Notes under the pieces: generated by a model
What the model saw: only the letters and a program-made list of their open reading frames with translations
The model's database searches: none
Told to the model about the DNA's origin: nothing
DNA from: Linnemannia elongata
Taxonomy: Eukaryota; Mortierellomycota; Mortierellomycetes; Mortierellales; Mortierellaceae
Length of the DNA stretch: 64,000 bases
NCBI GenBank assembly: GCA_036320915.1
Contig: JAXBDG010000020.1
Location: 558,001-622,000 of the forward strand
Direction: 5' to 3'
Program-made: the position numbers and the translations under genes
Part shown: in pieces, positions 12,194 through 23,118 of the stretch
Numbering within the stretch: the stretch's first letter is position 1
How the letters are laid out: every line of letters begins with the position of its first letter

Positions 12194-14127
12194 GGTTTGC
12201 CCAGTTGCATGACATATACTTAAACCTTAGCTGGTGGTATTTCACGTTTTCCATGATCATCCTTCCCAGATGAGGGGTGTTGATCAGGAAAAGAGCGAGT
12301 CCATTGTTGATCGTCCTTCGAACTTCGCAGGGAGACCTTCTTGGGAATGCCTAAATGCATCAGGAAAGTAGGAGACAGGTGGGTAAGGGGAGAAAGGCAG
12401 AAAATACATTGGCTCTTGTCTTCTTTTGCTGCCTTCCTCCTCTCCCCCCCCCTGCTTTTTGTCTTCGTTTCTTTTGCATTGGCAATACCATCTGGGAAGT
12501 TAGATACTTTTCGTCGGTATGAGTAACCTCCTTTTGCCTGGTGCCATAAGGGTACACACCACCACATGTTCGTTTGGTTTTTTTTATTTTAGTGTTGGAG
12601 TGTTAAAGCAAATAAAAAAAAACACGCCAACGCAAAATGGATGAACTGACGTGTCCATTGGATCCTTACCACCCAACCCCAACCATACCAGTCGCCAATT
12701 GATCAACAACAACAACAACAAAGAGAGTCTCGATCAATCTTTGCACTTAGATCTGGACTAGCAGCGGAGAAAAATAAGAACGACGACAACCAATTGGTCT
12801 GTTCTCTCCCTTTCCTCTCCCCTTTCTCCTCACCTCTATCTCCCTCTCTCTCCTCTCCCTCTCTCCCTCTCTCCTTTTTTTTTCTTTCTCCTCCCAACAC
12901 AAGGCTGTTCTGGACACCATCGCCGATACTAAAGAATTGAGCGTAACAAGCAGCGCCTCGCTTAGTTTTACTTTCTCACTTCTCTCTTAGCTTCGTTTAT
13001 TATGTTGTTTTATTTGCAACAGCGATCTTAAGTGCATACGATGACAAGCACTGGTTTAGCGTTGTTTACATTACTAGTCCGTCTGTTGGGATCCATTACT
13101 GATGAAAAAACTCTTTCCTCGTTCCCTTTGTTTCGTCGCCTTCATTCCCTCTCTCTTCACTGAGAATTGTTGAAAAGAAGGAGGAATCAGATCACGCCTA
13201 CTCTCATCTCTCTCTCAATAGTCCATGAAGTAATAGTGTAGTCGCATCGCTCAATGACAGCTACAATTGGTGAGGTTGTTAAGGTGAAAAGAACAAGAAA
13301 AAAAAAAGACAAAATAATTGAATTGGTATTTTCCATGTTTGTGTATGATAATAAATCTCATTTTTTTATGTAGGAAATGTGTGTCTCCCGATTGCCGATT
13401 TCCGATCTGAGAGGGACTGGATCGGGATCTGGCACAAGAGAGAGCGGGATCTGTGTCAAGGCAAAAAGAAAACACAAAAGGAGTATACACATACATAAAC
13501 ACGCACACACACGCATAAACATGCTCACATATACAGACACAGACAAGTAGTAAAGGCAGAAGGTATCAGAAAAAAAGAAGAAGAGAATTAGGAAAGCCCA
13601 AGGGCAAGGCAAGGGCAAGGGCAATGCAATTTGTCGCAGAAATTGGCAGACAACAGCAACAACCATCAAACACACACACACAAACAAACAAACAAAGGAA
13701 CGGATTCGTTCCTTTTTTCGTATCAGCTCATTCAACTCAACTCGCTCTTCCGTTCCTCGCTCTTTTGTCGTTCGACTCCTTTCCCCCTCTTCACGAGGAG
13801 TGTAATGTGTTTTGAGTAGGCGTGTGTTTCTATGCCTTTCTTCCCTTTTCTTTCCTTCTGCTCCCTTACATTTCTTTTTCTCTGGTTTTTTACCTTTCAC
13901 TCTTGAATTGACGTTCAATTGACTCTGGTCCAGCCCGATCAACTGAAAGGTACGTTGCCATGAAGGGGCAGCAAATAGTATTAGGAAAAAACCGAGGAGC
14001 AAGAGAAGAAAGAAAGAATCACAGCAGGTTATGATAGTTTGATGGGTATCGGTGTGTGTCGATGTTGTTATTCGAACGGTCATGGCCAACCAACCGGTTT
14101 TCAGGCAGGTTTCTCCTTTTCTTTTGT

Positions 14128-14132
<5 letters not shown>

Positions 14133-14158
<26 letters not shown>

Positions 14159-14160
14159 TT
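14133..14160. repeat. Poly-T tract (28 nt)
   Basis: Run of 28 T residues upstream of the GATA gene leader. Confidence 0.95.
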
Positions 14161-14526
14161 CTGTACGCATGAAAATTATAACAGCCAAGAGAAAGAGGGC
14201 GGCGAGAGGGCAACAGGGCCACAGGGGAATCATCATTTCATCGGGAGCAAACAGCAACATCAACGTTCAAAGAGGAGGGACAAGAATAAGAAACGACGAG
14301 CAAATCAATGAACAAAAAGAAGAGCCATAACAAGAACACGAAGAAAAGAAAAGAGATGGAGAGAGCGAGAGAGAAAGAGGAAGGTGGACCCCGAAATGAG
14401 AGAAAGAGAGAGATTGATTGATCCAATTTTATTCGCTCTCACAGTCTCGGGTCTTTCAGTCTGTCTGACTGTCCGTCTCTATGCCTGGGCATTCTTGTTC
14501 ACTTGCCCATCATCCCCCATCTCGCG

Positions 14527-14536
<10 letters not shown>

Positions 14537-14599
<63 letters not shown>
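14537..14599. repeat. CT dinucleotide microsatellite (about 31 units)
   Basis: A perfect TC/CT array of about 63 bp inside the pyrimidine-rich leader of the GATA gene. Alternating CT tracts of this length can adopt triplex (H-DNA) form, and their length varies between strains. Confidence 0.95.
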
Positions 14600-14605
<6 letters not shown>

Positions 14606-14641
14606 CTCACTTTCTCGCTTCGACTTTTTTTTATTCCTCTT

Positions 14642-14702
14642 TTTCTCTCTTTCTCTCTTTCTCTCTTTCTCTCTTTCTCTCTTTCTCTCTTTCTCTCTTT
14701 CT
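14642..14702. repeat. Octamer tandem repeat, unit CTCTCTTT
   Basis: About 7.5 tandem copies of an 8-nt unit, 40 bp downstream of the CT microsatellite. It probably arose from the same CT array by expansion of an interrupted unit. Confidence 0.9.
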
Positions 14703-15371
14703 CGCTTTCCCGTCAATCAATTTCCCTTTTTTATCCCTTTGACTTTCTCCCTTTTCTTCCCCCTTTCAGACATTTCAATTCATTCGTACACAATCATTAT
14801 TTTATTAGTATTATTATCCGCATTGTCTGCTCTTAGACCACACTCCCTCTCGCTTTTTCTTTTTCCTTTTTTCCTTTTTTTTTTCTTTTTTTTTCTCCCT
14901 TCCCTCCTCTTTTCTCCTCTTTCTTTTCCTTTCTTTTCCTTTCTTTTCGTATTTTTCTGCTCACTCTCACTTTCCTCCACTCTTCTTCCTCTTCTTACCA
15001 CCATCCTCAATACACACTCATACTCTCTACACCCTTCTTCACCTTCGCCTTCCCATCCTCCTCCTCCTCCATTCTCATTCTCATTCCCTTCCTTCTCTCT
15101 TCCCCTTTCTCATTTCACTTTTCTGAATATTTTATTTTCTTCCCGACCATACACTCCTCGTGTCCAGTAACCACCCAATTGACCCTTTTTTTTTCGCTTT
15201 GTCTTTGTCCTTCCAAACCTTCCTCATCCCTTGCTTACTTACTCACTCTCTCCCCCTCCCTTTTCACTCTCTCTCTCTCTTTCACACACTCACCCTCGCA
15301 GACACTTACACACTGCAAACATAGTTCAGCGTCAACAACCCTCACCAAGCACCGCCCCTGCCCGTCAACTG

Positions 15372-15398
15372 ATGGTGAATGGCCCTTTTGGACTCTAG
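15372..15398 (+). promoter_or_regulatory. Short upstream reading frame overlapping the GATA start codon
   Basis: An ATG 7 nt upstream of the GATA start opens an 8-codon frame in another phase, ending at TAG inside the GATA coding sequence. If it is within the mRNA, scanning ribosomes meet it first. That could lower or gate GATA translation. It matters only if transcription starts upstream of 15372. Confidence 0.4.
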
Positions 15399-18300
15399 TC
15401 GACGTCGAAGATCACTACCGATGGGGCTCCCTTCTGTCCATCCCGCAGAAGAGGGCTCTTCTATCCTTCCCCTCGCCTCCCCTCTCGCCCCCGCAGCCGA
15501 GGATCTTCAACAGCGTAGTCCAAGTGCCCATCCTCAGCAAGAAAAGTTGCTCCATCGACATGAGTTCTCTCGTTCAATTGGAATCATCCCTCCCACTTCA
15601 ACTTTCCATGACTCTCCTCACTCGCACGACGACTCATCCCCTCCTCATGGGAAAGCCATAGGCTTAGCCTGGCCTCCTTCTTCTCACCAACATCAACAGA
15701 AACAACAACAACAACAACAGGACCATTCTAGGCGGCCAATACACGACCACAACAATATCGACCATTTCCAGGATGCTTCTGCTCACCGCGTGGGCTCTAA
15801 GCAATTCTCAGTTTTATCACCATCTTCCGCGCCAACAGAGGAGCCCTCTTCCTCCTCTTCTTTCGAGCCAGCTGCCATCATCGACCATGGACCCCGAACA
15901 ACTAGCTCCCCCACCATGCATACTTCATCATCCTCTTCCCCTTCTCTGGACCTCACTGCTCCTTTCATCCGACCTTATCACTACGACCGAGGATCATTCG
16001 ATGTTTCGCCTTCGACTTCCTCTTCCTCTTCCTCCTTTCGACAACCCGTTGAGGCGCCATCTTCAACTCGTCACACTCGTCGCGATCACCTATCCTTCTC
16101 TTCTCAACAACACTATCATACATCGTTCTCTTCTAAACCAGCACCAGTTGATAAACATGGACACCAACATGGTGGATACTCTTCACAGCAAGAGATTCAT
16201 TCAACAACGACGAGGACACATCCACCCCCGCTAGAATCTGCACTAGCCCATCCTGGTGAGATCTCGAGCCCATACCACGAACACTCCTCGACGTCTGGAT
16301 ATATCACGTTAGATCGGTCTCTCGATGAGACATCGGGAGATCACAGGAAGAGGTCAGACGTGACCATCAGATCGGGCGCCAGTCCCTCAACCGCCATGGA
16401 TCCGCCATATCATTACTCCTCCTCGCCCTACCCTCCCTCCTCTTCCTCCTCAGCAGCACCAGTATCGTCATCATCATCGTCTTCACTAGAGAAAGCCACT
16501 GCCTATAGACGGTCGTATGAGGAGTCATCTATGCCGTTCCCTCAACAGCGCGGCTCTCAATTGGCCTTGCCTCTCTCTCCTCCCGATTCTGCGGGCGCTC
16601 AACATCGCCGTTCAGTAGTCCGACTAGAAGCGCTCGATCGCACTTTTGCTCACCCTTCTTCCTCTATCGACCACTCAATCGAACTAGCGCATTCTTCCAA
16701 CTCGAGGCGGTCCTTTGACGATGAACAACAACCACAACAACAACATCATCATCATCATTCTTCTGCCGCTTCGAACTATTCTCGCTCGGGGGGGCGGTCA
16801 ACCCTTCCTTCTCAAGGAAACAATTCTTCAGAACCCCGTCGAGATGGGGAGGAGCCCACTTCGTTTGCAACTGCATACGGTCCGTCGTCTCCCTCGCAGT
16901 TTCACCCCCAACAACAAGCTCGGTCCTACGGGGTGTCTGCAAAATTCACCCATAGTGATCATCGCAGGGATCGATGGGCTATTGACAATTCAGAGGCATC
17001 CATTTCATATCCTCACGGGCCACAGCGTCATTCCTATTCACACCCTCACCCACATCAGCCGCAACATTCTTCAGCACCTGTACAGTACCCACAAACTCAC
17101 GGCACACCCGACCAACCCTATCCGTACTCTTCACCATCCTACGTACCTCATTCGACCCAAAACTACTCTCACCACCCACACCAGCAACAACAGCAGCCCC
17201 CTCAACACTATGACCATCATGCTTCACAACAACAATCCTATCAATCTCCCCACCCATACCGGTCTGGTCCACAGAACTCAGGCTATGTTCCTCATACATC
17301 AAACCGTCCTTCGTCTAACCCTCCAGTCAAGCACGTCCAGCCAGATCATGGAAACCCATCTCCTGCTACGCCCTCGGAGCACATTATCCAGTCCTTGAGT
17401 AACGTCAGGTTGGATCCATCTCCTCAGCATCCCAATTCGAACCACAGTCAACAACACCGGCAAGAACCACATCAGCAACAAGAGCAGCATCAGAAATATG
17501 GTGATGAATATCTGACAAGTACACGGACGAATGCACGGGGTTGGGAGCCGGCCTCGTCCAAGGATAGAGCATTAGAGAACATGTTGTTCAAATTTGGGAC
17601 GGACATGCCGACCACCATCGATCTCCAGTCGGCCATCGATTGTTGCGATGTGTTGTGCCGATTTGCTCTTCAGTATGGCAGCCATGCAGCAGGCGACACC
17701 AGCTATATGGACCTCCCGACGTCCATGGGAGCTGAGCAGGCTGAGGCACTCGAGAGGGCGAACCTTCAGGCGATCCGAAACTTGAGCTCGACCATGCTGA
17801 TAGGGCTTCAGCATTCTGGCCGTGGGACTGACGGGGCGAGCGGCAGTGGAATCGAGGACCCTCTCCTTCAGGCGGCGATTGACAAAGACATGGGCCATGG
17901 CGAGGACGAGCGAGGGCCTCGGTTTGGACCGAACGCTGCGTCGAACGAGATGAAGCACGAGTTGGCCAAGTCGGCTGCGGCGATCTTTCAGCTGGCAATC
18001 CGAATCAAGGCCTGGGTGAATATGACCCCTGCTGAGCGAGCCTTGGACGAAGAGATCAACATCATTCGCGGCAAACGGTGTCTCTTCATGGACGGCACTA
18101 CCGTCATTCCTATGCCAGCTCTGGATGTTCAACACCAGCACCAGCACCAGCATGCCAAGGACTGGGCTCTGGCTTATACGCAAGCGCAGACGACCTTGCA
18201 GGGCTTTCCTGGAAGAGGTGGTCAGGACCAATTTGAGCGCGACTACTCCAAGCAAGACCATCGCCACCCATCACAGCAAGGGTCTTCCTCATCAATGCGG

Positions 18301-19330
18301 CTCGACAGCGGGTCGTCCTCGTCGATGTGGACGGATCAAGGAATGACGATGGCGAGACACAAGGCGATGGGTATGACGGGTAGGGGTGCAGGTTCCAATG
18401 GAGGAGGCTCTACTAGGGGTAGCAATGGTGGCGGTGGCTCTGGGTTCAAGTCTGAAGGATCCGACCGAGGCGAGAACACTCCTCCCCAAAAGTATCGCAA
18501 GCGAGCCAAGCGGACTCATCCTCCTGGAAGATGTCTTTCTTGCGACACTTCTGACACGCCAGAGTGGCGCCGAGGTCCAGATGGAGCACGGACACTGTGC
18601 AACGCCTGCGGACTTCGTAAGTTTCACCTTTGTTTGCTTTTTGAACAGTTTTCGTCTATGCACCATTTCGTTTTCAGGGTGAGAGAGTGAGATCTTGTTT
18701 GTTCAAGCACACACAACCACGATGAGAACACAATTAACAAAAACATCCATTGACTTACGTATTCCTGAACCAAGTGAACAAAAAACGTACAAACGAAAAA
18801 AGAAGGCAGTAATCAAAGACACACAGCACAAGGCATTAATCAAGAGGTCTACTTTTTCTTTTTTGTTTTCTTTGACAAAAACAGACTATGCAAAACTGCT
18901 GAAACGGCAAAACCAACAGAGGTTGCAGGGTCAGGACCCAGAACAGATTCAGCTCAATGTACCGATGTTCACCCACCAGCGCGCTCTCCCTCCAGCATCA
19001 ACAGCAGCTTCAACCTCGGAAGGAGCTCGGACGAAGGGTAGGAGCAAGGATGAGGATCAGGTTGAAGAGATGGAGGTCATCAACGGCGACGGTAACAGCA
19101 GCAGCATCGGAGGTAATGGTCCGGAGCCTATGGACCAGGATGATCGATTTGCTTCTTCGTCGTCTTCATCATCGCCTCCATACATTCGGCAACATTCATA
19201 CTCGGGCTCGTCTTCATCACCCACATCGACGACCTTTCAGCAACAACAACAACCAAAAACACAACCCATGCCTGTCGACTCTATCGTCGTGCCACCCCGC
19301 CCGCCTTCCGATCCAACGCCTGAGGTTTGA
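15379..19330 (+). CDS. GATA-type zinc-finger transcription factor (1227 aa)
   Basis: Two exons, 15379-18616 and 18885-19330. The GTAAGT...ACAG intron is phase 1 and falls just after CNACGL, so the join reads CNACGLHYAKLLKRQ, the classical GATA-finger tail. The finger (about residues 1052-1077) is C-x2-C-x18-C-x2-C. This is the spacing of WC-1/WC-2-like and plant GATA factors rather than the x17 form of AreA/nitrogen-type fungal factors. A basic stretch (KYRKRAKR) precedes it. No PAS domain was recognised. Residues about 725-925 form an ordered, less repetitive region (LENMLFKFGTDMPTTIDLQ; ERALDEEINIIRGKRCLF) that may be a separate interaction domain. The first 700 residues are Ser/His/Gln/Pro-rich. 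The ATG lies at the end of a 1 kb CT-rich leader. Expected role: nuclear DNA-binding regulator of GATA-core promoters. The target pathway is unknown. Confidence 0.9.
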
Positions 19331-19806
19331 GAGAACCCTATCGAGCGACTGCACATTGTTCATTCTTATTCCCCACAAAGTCAGTTTCTCTCTTCTTTTT
19401 TCGTCTTTTCTTTTTCTTTGTGCCCTTTTTTTGTTTCGTTTTGTTTGTTTGCTTGTTTGTTTGTTTTACTCCATCATTATTATCTACTTACTCTATTTAT
19501 TTTTTTTGCTCCACTTCTATGTCTTTTTTTTTTTTTTTCTTTTTTTTTTTTTTTCATCTTCATTTGCCTTTTGTACATTAGTATTCTTTCTCTCTCTTCT
19601 CTCCTCCTCCTTCTACTTTCCTCTCTGCTCTTACTTTCCCTTTATGTGTACCAATACATATTTTTTTTTTTGACCCACGCTCTTACTAATTGCTAATGGA
19701 TGATATCTAACATTTTATTCATTCATTGACCCGCGATTTTGCACGCACAAAAGATGTAGATAGATGACCACACAGCGAATATAAGAACACGTCATATTTA
19801 TCATGC
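19331..19806. other. Convergent 3' flanks of the GATA and lectin-like genes
   Basis: T-rich on the plus strand with many short T runs, as expected of a 3' untranslated region. No gene is seen. Confidence 0.6.
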
Positions 19807-20252
19807 TCAGTAGCAAAGCGCGAAGAAGCGAGCATTGCAATTGTCCTCGACAGCTATTTTCAATTCCAACAGAAAGAGAGAGAGAGAGAGACAAGGAGGG
19901 TTCAATGGGTGTGAGAAGACGATTTTGTTTGGTATGTGTCAAAGTGGAGGTATTTGGCATTATGTCATGGTCTGTGCTTAGCAAAGCTATTTCACACACA
20001 AGAAAAAAATAATATGCAGGAAAAGGTGGTGGAGGGGATGAGGACTTACGTTCGAGACGGTTGCCCATGAATGGGTTGATATACGTCGCAGGACAGTCTC
20101 CCTGTCTCTGCACTTGTTCGCCGAACCAACTAGTGTTCATTGACAAATGTAAATGGAAAGTCCGTTGGGTTAGTGAGTGTCGTCAAGAGAGGGCCACAGA
20201 GAAAGTTAGACCAGATCGCAATAGATGTCACTTCCTATTGCTCCCATAGAAC

Positions 20253-20284
<32 letters not shown>

Positions 20285-20799
20285 TAACAACACAAACGCA
20301 ACAAAACCAAAACCAAAGGGTTCATTTACCTCTTGATCCAGAACCGCTGATCAGAAAACAACCCCAAAGAACTAAACGCCTCCCGGAACCGATCCACATT
20401 CGTCCCATCGACAAGAACCAGTTCCGACCCACACGCCTCGCACGCCTGGACAGCCTCCTCATAGGTCAAGGGGGTCTTGATCAAGAAGCTCTGCATGTCT
20501 GGTAAATAAACCCTATCCCTGGTTCGGCAACCGGGTCCAGCGTGTTGACCGTCATGGGTAGAAGCGACTTGGTGTTGCATAGTATGTTGGTTGCTGGCAC
20601 CTATTTGAGAGTTCCAGTCGAGGTTAGGGACTTGGTTATGTGGGCTGGGGAGTTCGTTGTTTTGGAGGTGACGGTTAGGATCTTGGCGTGGGTGGAAGAT
20701 TGAGGAGAGGATGTTTCCACCTTGGACGACGGGGACCACGAAGGTGGAGAGGGAGACTGTGAGGGCCAGAAGGGTGGCCGTGAAAAACGACGTTTTCAT
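19807..20799 (-). CDS. Small secreted C-type-lectin-like protein (198 aa)
   Basis: Three exons: 20799-20330, 20129-20050 and 19853-19807 (47 nt). Phases match and give 199 codons with the stop. The N-terminus (MKTSFFTATLLALTVSLSTF) is a clear signal peptide. The next 60 residues are a Pro/Asn/Gln-rich linker. The C-terminal 90 residues resemble a C-type lectin-like domain. TYEEAVQACEACGSELVLVD fits the first helix and strand, RFWIK the WI core, DCPA an inner Cys, and DNCNARFFALCY the closing C-x7-C at the chain end. The canonical Ca-binding EPN/WND triplets are not evident, so sugar binding is uncertain. Small secreted proteins of this type may act at the cell wall or in contact with other organisms. 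The last exon is supported mainly by exact phase and by the two cysteines it supplies. Confidence 0.7.
20253..20281. repeat. Poly-A tract (29 nt)
   Basis: Run of 29 A residues (T on the gene's sense strand) inside the first intron of the lectin-like gene, part of its pyrimidine-rich body. Confidence 0.95.
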
Positions 20800-21587
20800 T
20801 TTGTTTTGTTCTTTTTTTTGCTGAAGGGTAAGGGAGGTGGGAAGAGTAGGGAAGGGAGGACGAAAGAAAAGAAAAAAAAGAGAGAAGAGGTAAGGAGGGG
20901 AGAGGAGGGTTTTATGCGATGAGGAAGGTGATGGCGAGAAGGAATGGAAACGAAGCGAATGAAAGAAGCGTCTTGCGCCAAGAAAGAGCGTGTTCTGAAA
21001 AGCCTTCTGAATTCGTGACTCGTTTCTATCTTCCAAAAGGCAATTTCGAGCTTGTGAGAGAGAAGTCCCAGGGGCGGTTGCCTTCTGAAATCCATCATCA
21101 CACATGGCGAGTAAAGGTCTTCTGTTGTAGAGAGTAAAAATGAAAAGGGGTGACTCAACGCAGGATGTCCCACGCCACTTCGGAGACGCACTGGGCGCGT
21201 ATTTGAGTGAACGCGAGAAAGAAAAGGATCTGTGCCTGATTATTTCACGAAACGTCCCCTGTGCTGTACTATTTATCAAAATTGGTGGCAACTTGATTAT
21301 CATTTCACATGTGAGCAGTGAAATGGGTGAAAGACTAAAATTCATACTTTGCCAGTGCTCTAAGAGTTGTTTTTATTTGACATTAGGATGCCAGGTCTAC
21401 GCACGACAAGAAGAAAAAGAAATAGCAAAAGAAAACATAAGAGTAATAGAATGGTACACTTTGCATGAGTATCATGCAAAAAAAAGAGAAATAAAAATAA
21501 TGACAGAGGGTCCACCTCAACCATCAAAGAAAGGAGAGACGAACGAAATAGAAAAAAAACCAGATATAATCCTGTATCCTGAATCAT
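20800..21587. other. Promoter of the lectin-like gene and 3' flank of mS38
   Basis: Immediately upstream of the lectin-like start the sense strand is strongly pyrimidine-rich (20800-20920). The rest is unremarkable. No gene is supported. Confidence 0.5.
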
Positions 21588-23118
21588 TTACTTTCCGAGC
21601 TTCTTGCGGAGGGCTCGGGTTCTCTTACGAAGCTTCTTGTATTTGTGCTTTCGCATCTTGATTCGCCTTTTGCGCAAGACACTAGTCATGTGCATCGCAT
21701 TCGACTCGTTCTGCAACATAGGATCCAAGATTGAGTTGGCCGTTATTGATCCTTCATCGACGCCCTCCATGTTTCCTGCTGTAGCTGTTGCTGCTACCTC
21801 TTTCCGAAGAGCTTCCTCCTCCTGTTGTTGTTGCTGTTGATCCTGCAGTGCCTGCTTATCCTCGACTAGACTCAAGAACTCTTCCACCACCAGTTCGGCA
21901 TCAGGCATCGAGGGGGCCATGCTGGCCCAGGCAGTCGCTGTTGGGGTGACCAATGTAGGCTGGATCATTGGGCCTGGTGGTGAATATGGATGCAGGGTCG
22001 AGAAGTAGTTGACAAGATCATCCACAGGATCTAAAAAAGGGAATTGAATCAAAGGGTACAACAAGGATTAATGGTCTGGTACAAGCAATGTATCAATTAG
22101 AATTGCATGTGTTTGCGCCTCATTTCTGATTCACAGGAATTGTCATTGGAAAAAGGGAAAGGGAAAACAACAACAACTCCTGGATTCCTCTATCAAGTCT
22201 CTCTTGCTGCTCTCTTTGCTCCTGAGTGAACTGATGATGACTCTTTGTCCAATTGCTGATGGAGGATATATCGAGCGAGATCCCAACGGATTAATAGCGT
22301 GGCGGTCTTGATGAGCACTCTTGTCTGACTCTGTACGTGCATGATTGAGTATGTGTTGATGAAACCGATGCTTAATTTGTTCCTGTCTGTCCGTCCTTCC
22401 TGACTGTCTGCTGTTTTCTGCGTTTGCGTGTACAAAGTATGAGCCATCGACCATCCCAACGTTTTTTCTTTCTGCCAATACATATCATTTCCTGGAAGAA
22501 TCTGGTCACGCGTTACGTTCGTCAAAGAAAAAGTCATCATCGAATCCCAAAAATAACGAAATGTTGAGTCCAGATAAGGGAATGCCGCACTATTTGCCCA
22601 TAGCACTATCTTCTTCCCGGCCTCTCCCTTCCTGTTTTGTCGTCCGTGGGTGTTGTTGAAAGAATGAAAAGGTCGGGAACGCAAGGGGTTACAGAAGAAA
22701 GGCTGCACAAATAATAACCACAACAACGTTGAAAGAAAGCAAAGAAAGGAAAGGAAAACTTGCCTTCATAGTCTTCCTCGTATTGCTGGTTATGGTTATT
22801 ATTGGCAAACATGGGTCCGTTGGCGATCCCCAGGAGGGGGCGATGCATTGCAAAGAAGGAGCCGTGGGCAAGATCGACTCTGTGAAGTTCAATGGAGGCG
22901 TTGATGGGGACTTCATTGGAAGAGATGGGTTCGATGTCTTGGTTGTTGGAGTTGTCGTTGTCGCGGCTGGAGGAGGAGGAGGACTGGTGGCGGATAGAGT
23001 TGCAGGAGACGACAGCGGCGCTGTTGTTGTTGAAACGGTTCCGGATGTTGTTGTGATGAGTGGCGGTCCTGAGGAGCTGCGCCGGCCCTGATGCCCGCTT
23101 TGTGAGTCTTGTGAACAT
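21588..23118 (-). CDS. COX24: Mitochondrial small-subunit ribosomal protein mS38 (Cox24/AURKAIP1 family), 265 aa
   Basis: Two exons, 23118-22764 and 22030-21588, are joined across a 733-bp intron that starts with GCAAGT and ends with TTTTTTAG, a GC-AG intron. The joint gives an Asp codon (EEDYE-DPVDDLVNYF) and 266 codons in all. The C-terminal 33 residues are the family hallmark: MTSVLRKRRIKMRKHKYKK followed by an Arg/Lys-rich tail ending KKLGK. This is the very basic helix of mS38 that lies in the mitochondrial ribosome decoding region. The N-terminus (MFTRLTKRAS..., Arg-rich, no acids) looks like a mitochondrial presequence. In yeast the homologue is needed for translation of COX1 and other mitochondrial mRNAs. 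The middle is low in complexity. Only the C-terminal motif is diagnostic, but it is very strong. Confidence 0.88.
22031..22763 (-). other. Long GC-AG intron of the mS38 gene
   Basis: The 5' splice site reads GAAG|GCAAGT, a strong match to U1 apart from the C at +2. The 3' site is CCCTTTTTTAG. No GT at or near the site gives the correct phase. At 733 bp it is several times longer than most introns in the window. No nested gene was recognised inside it. Confidence 0.75.

Larger units (their letters stand above)
10751..15378. other. 4.6 kb divergent intergenic region between the helical-repeat gene and the GATA gene
   Basis: No supported gene. Near 10751-11050 the minus sense strand is pyrimidine-rich. 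From about 14400 to 15378 the plus strand is almost purely C/T, as expected of a leader or core promoter of the GATA gene. It also holds two poly-T runs, a CT microsatellite and an octamer repeat. The long reading frames over the CT stretch (poly-Ser/Leu/Phe) are compositional artefacts. A non-coding first exon for either gene could lie here. Confidence 0.55.

Noticed and set aside
14384..15170. Long plus-strand frames of 150-229 codons made of Ser, Leu and Phe
   Set aside because: They translate a CT-rich stretch and a CT microsatellite in several frames at once. Composition, not coding, keeps them open.
22143..22726. Frames of 111-177 codons inside the mS38 intron
   Set aside because: No domain, and the frame-perfect join of flanking exons to the mS38 C-terminus explains the region as intron.
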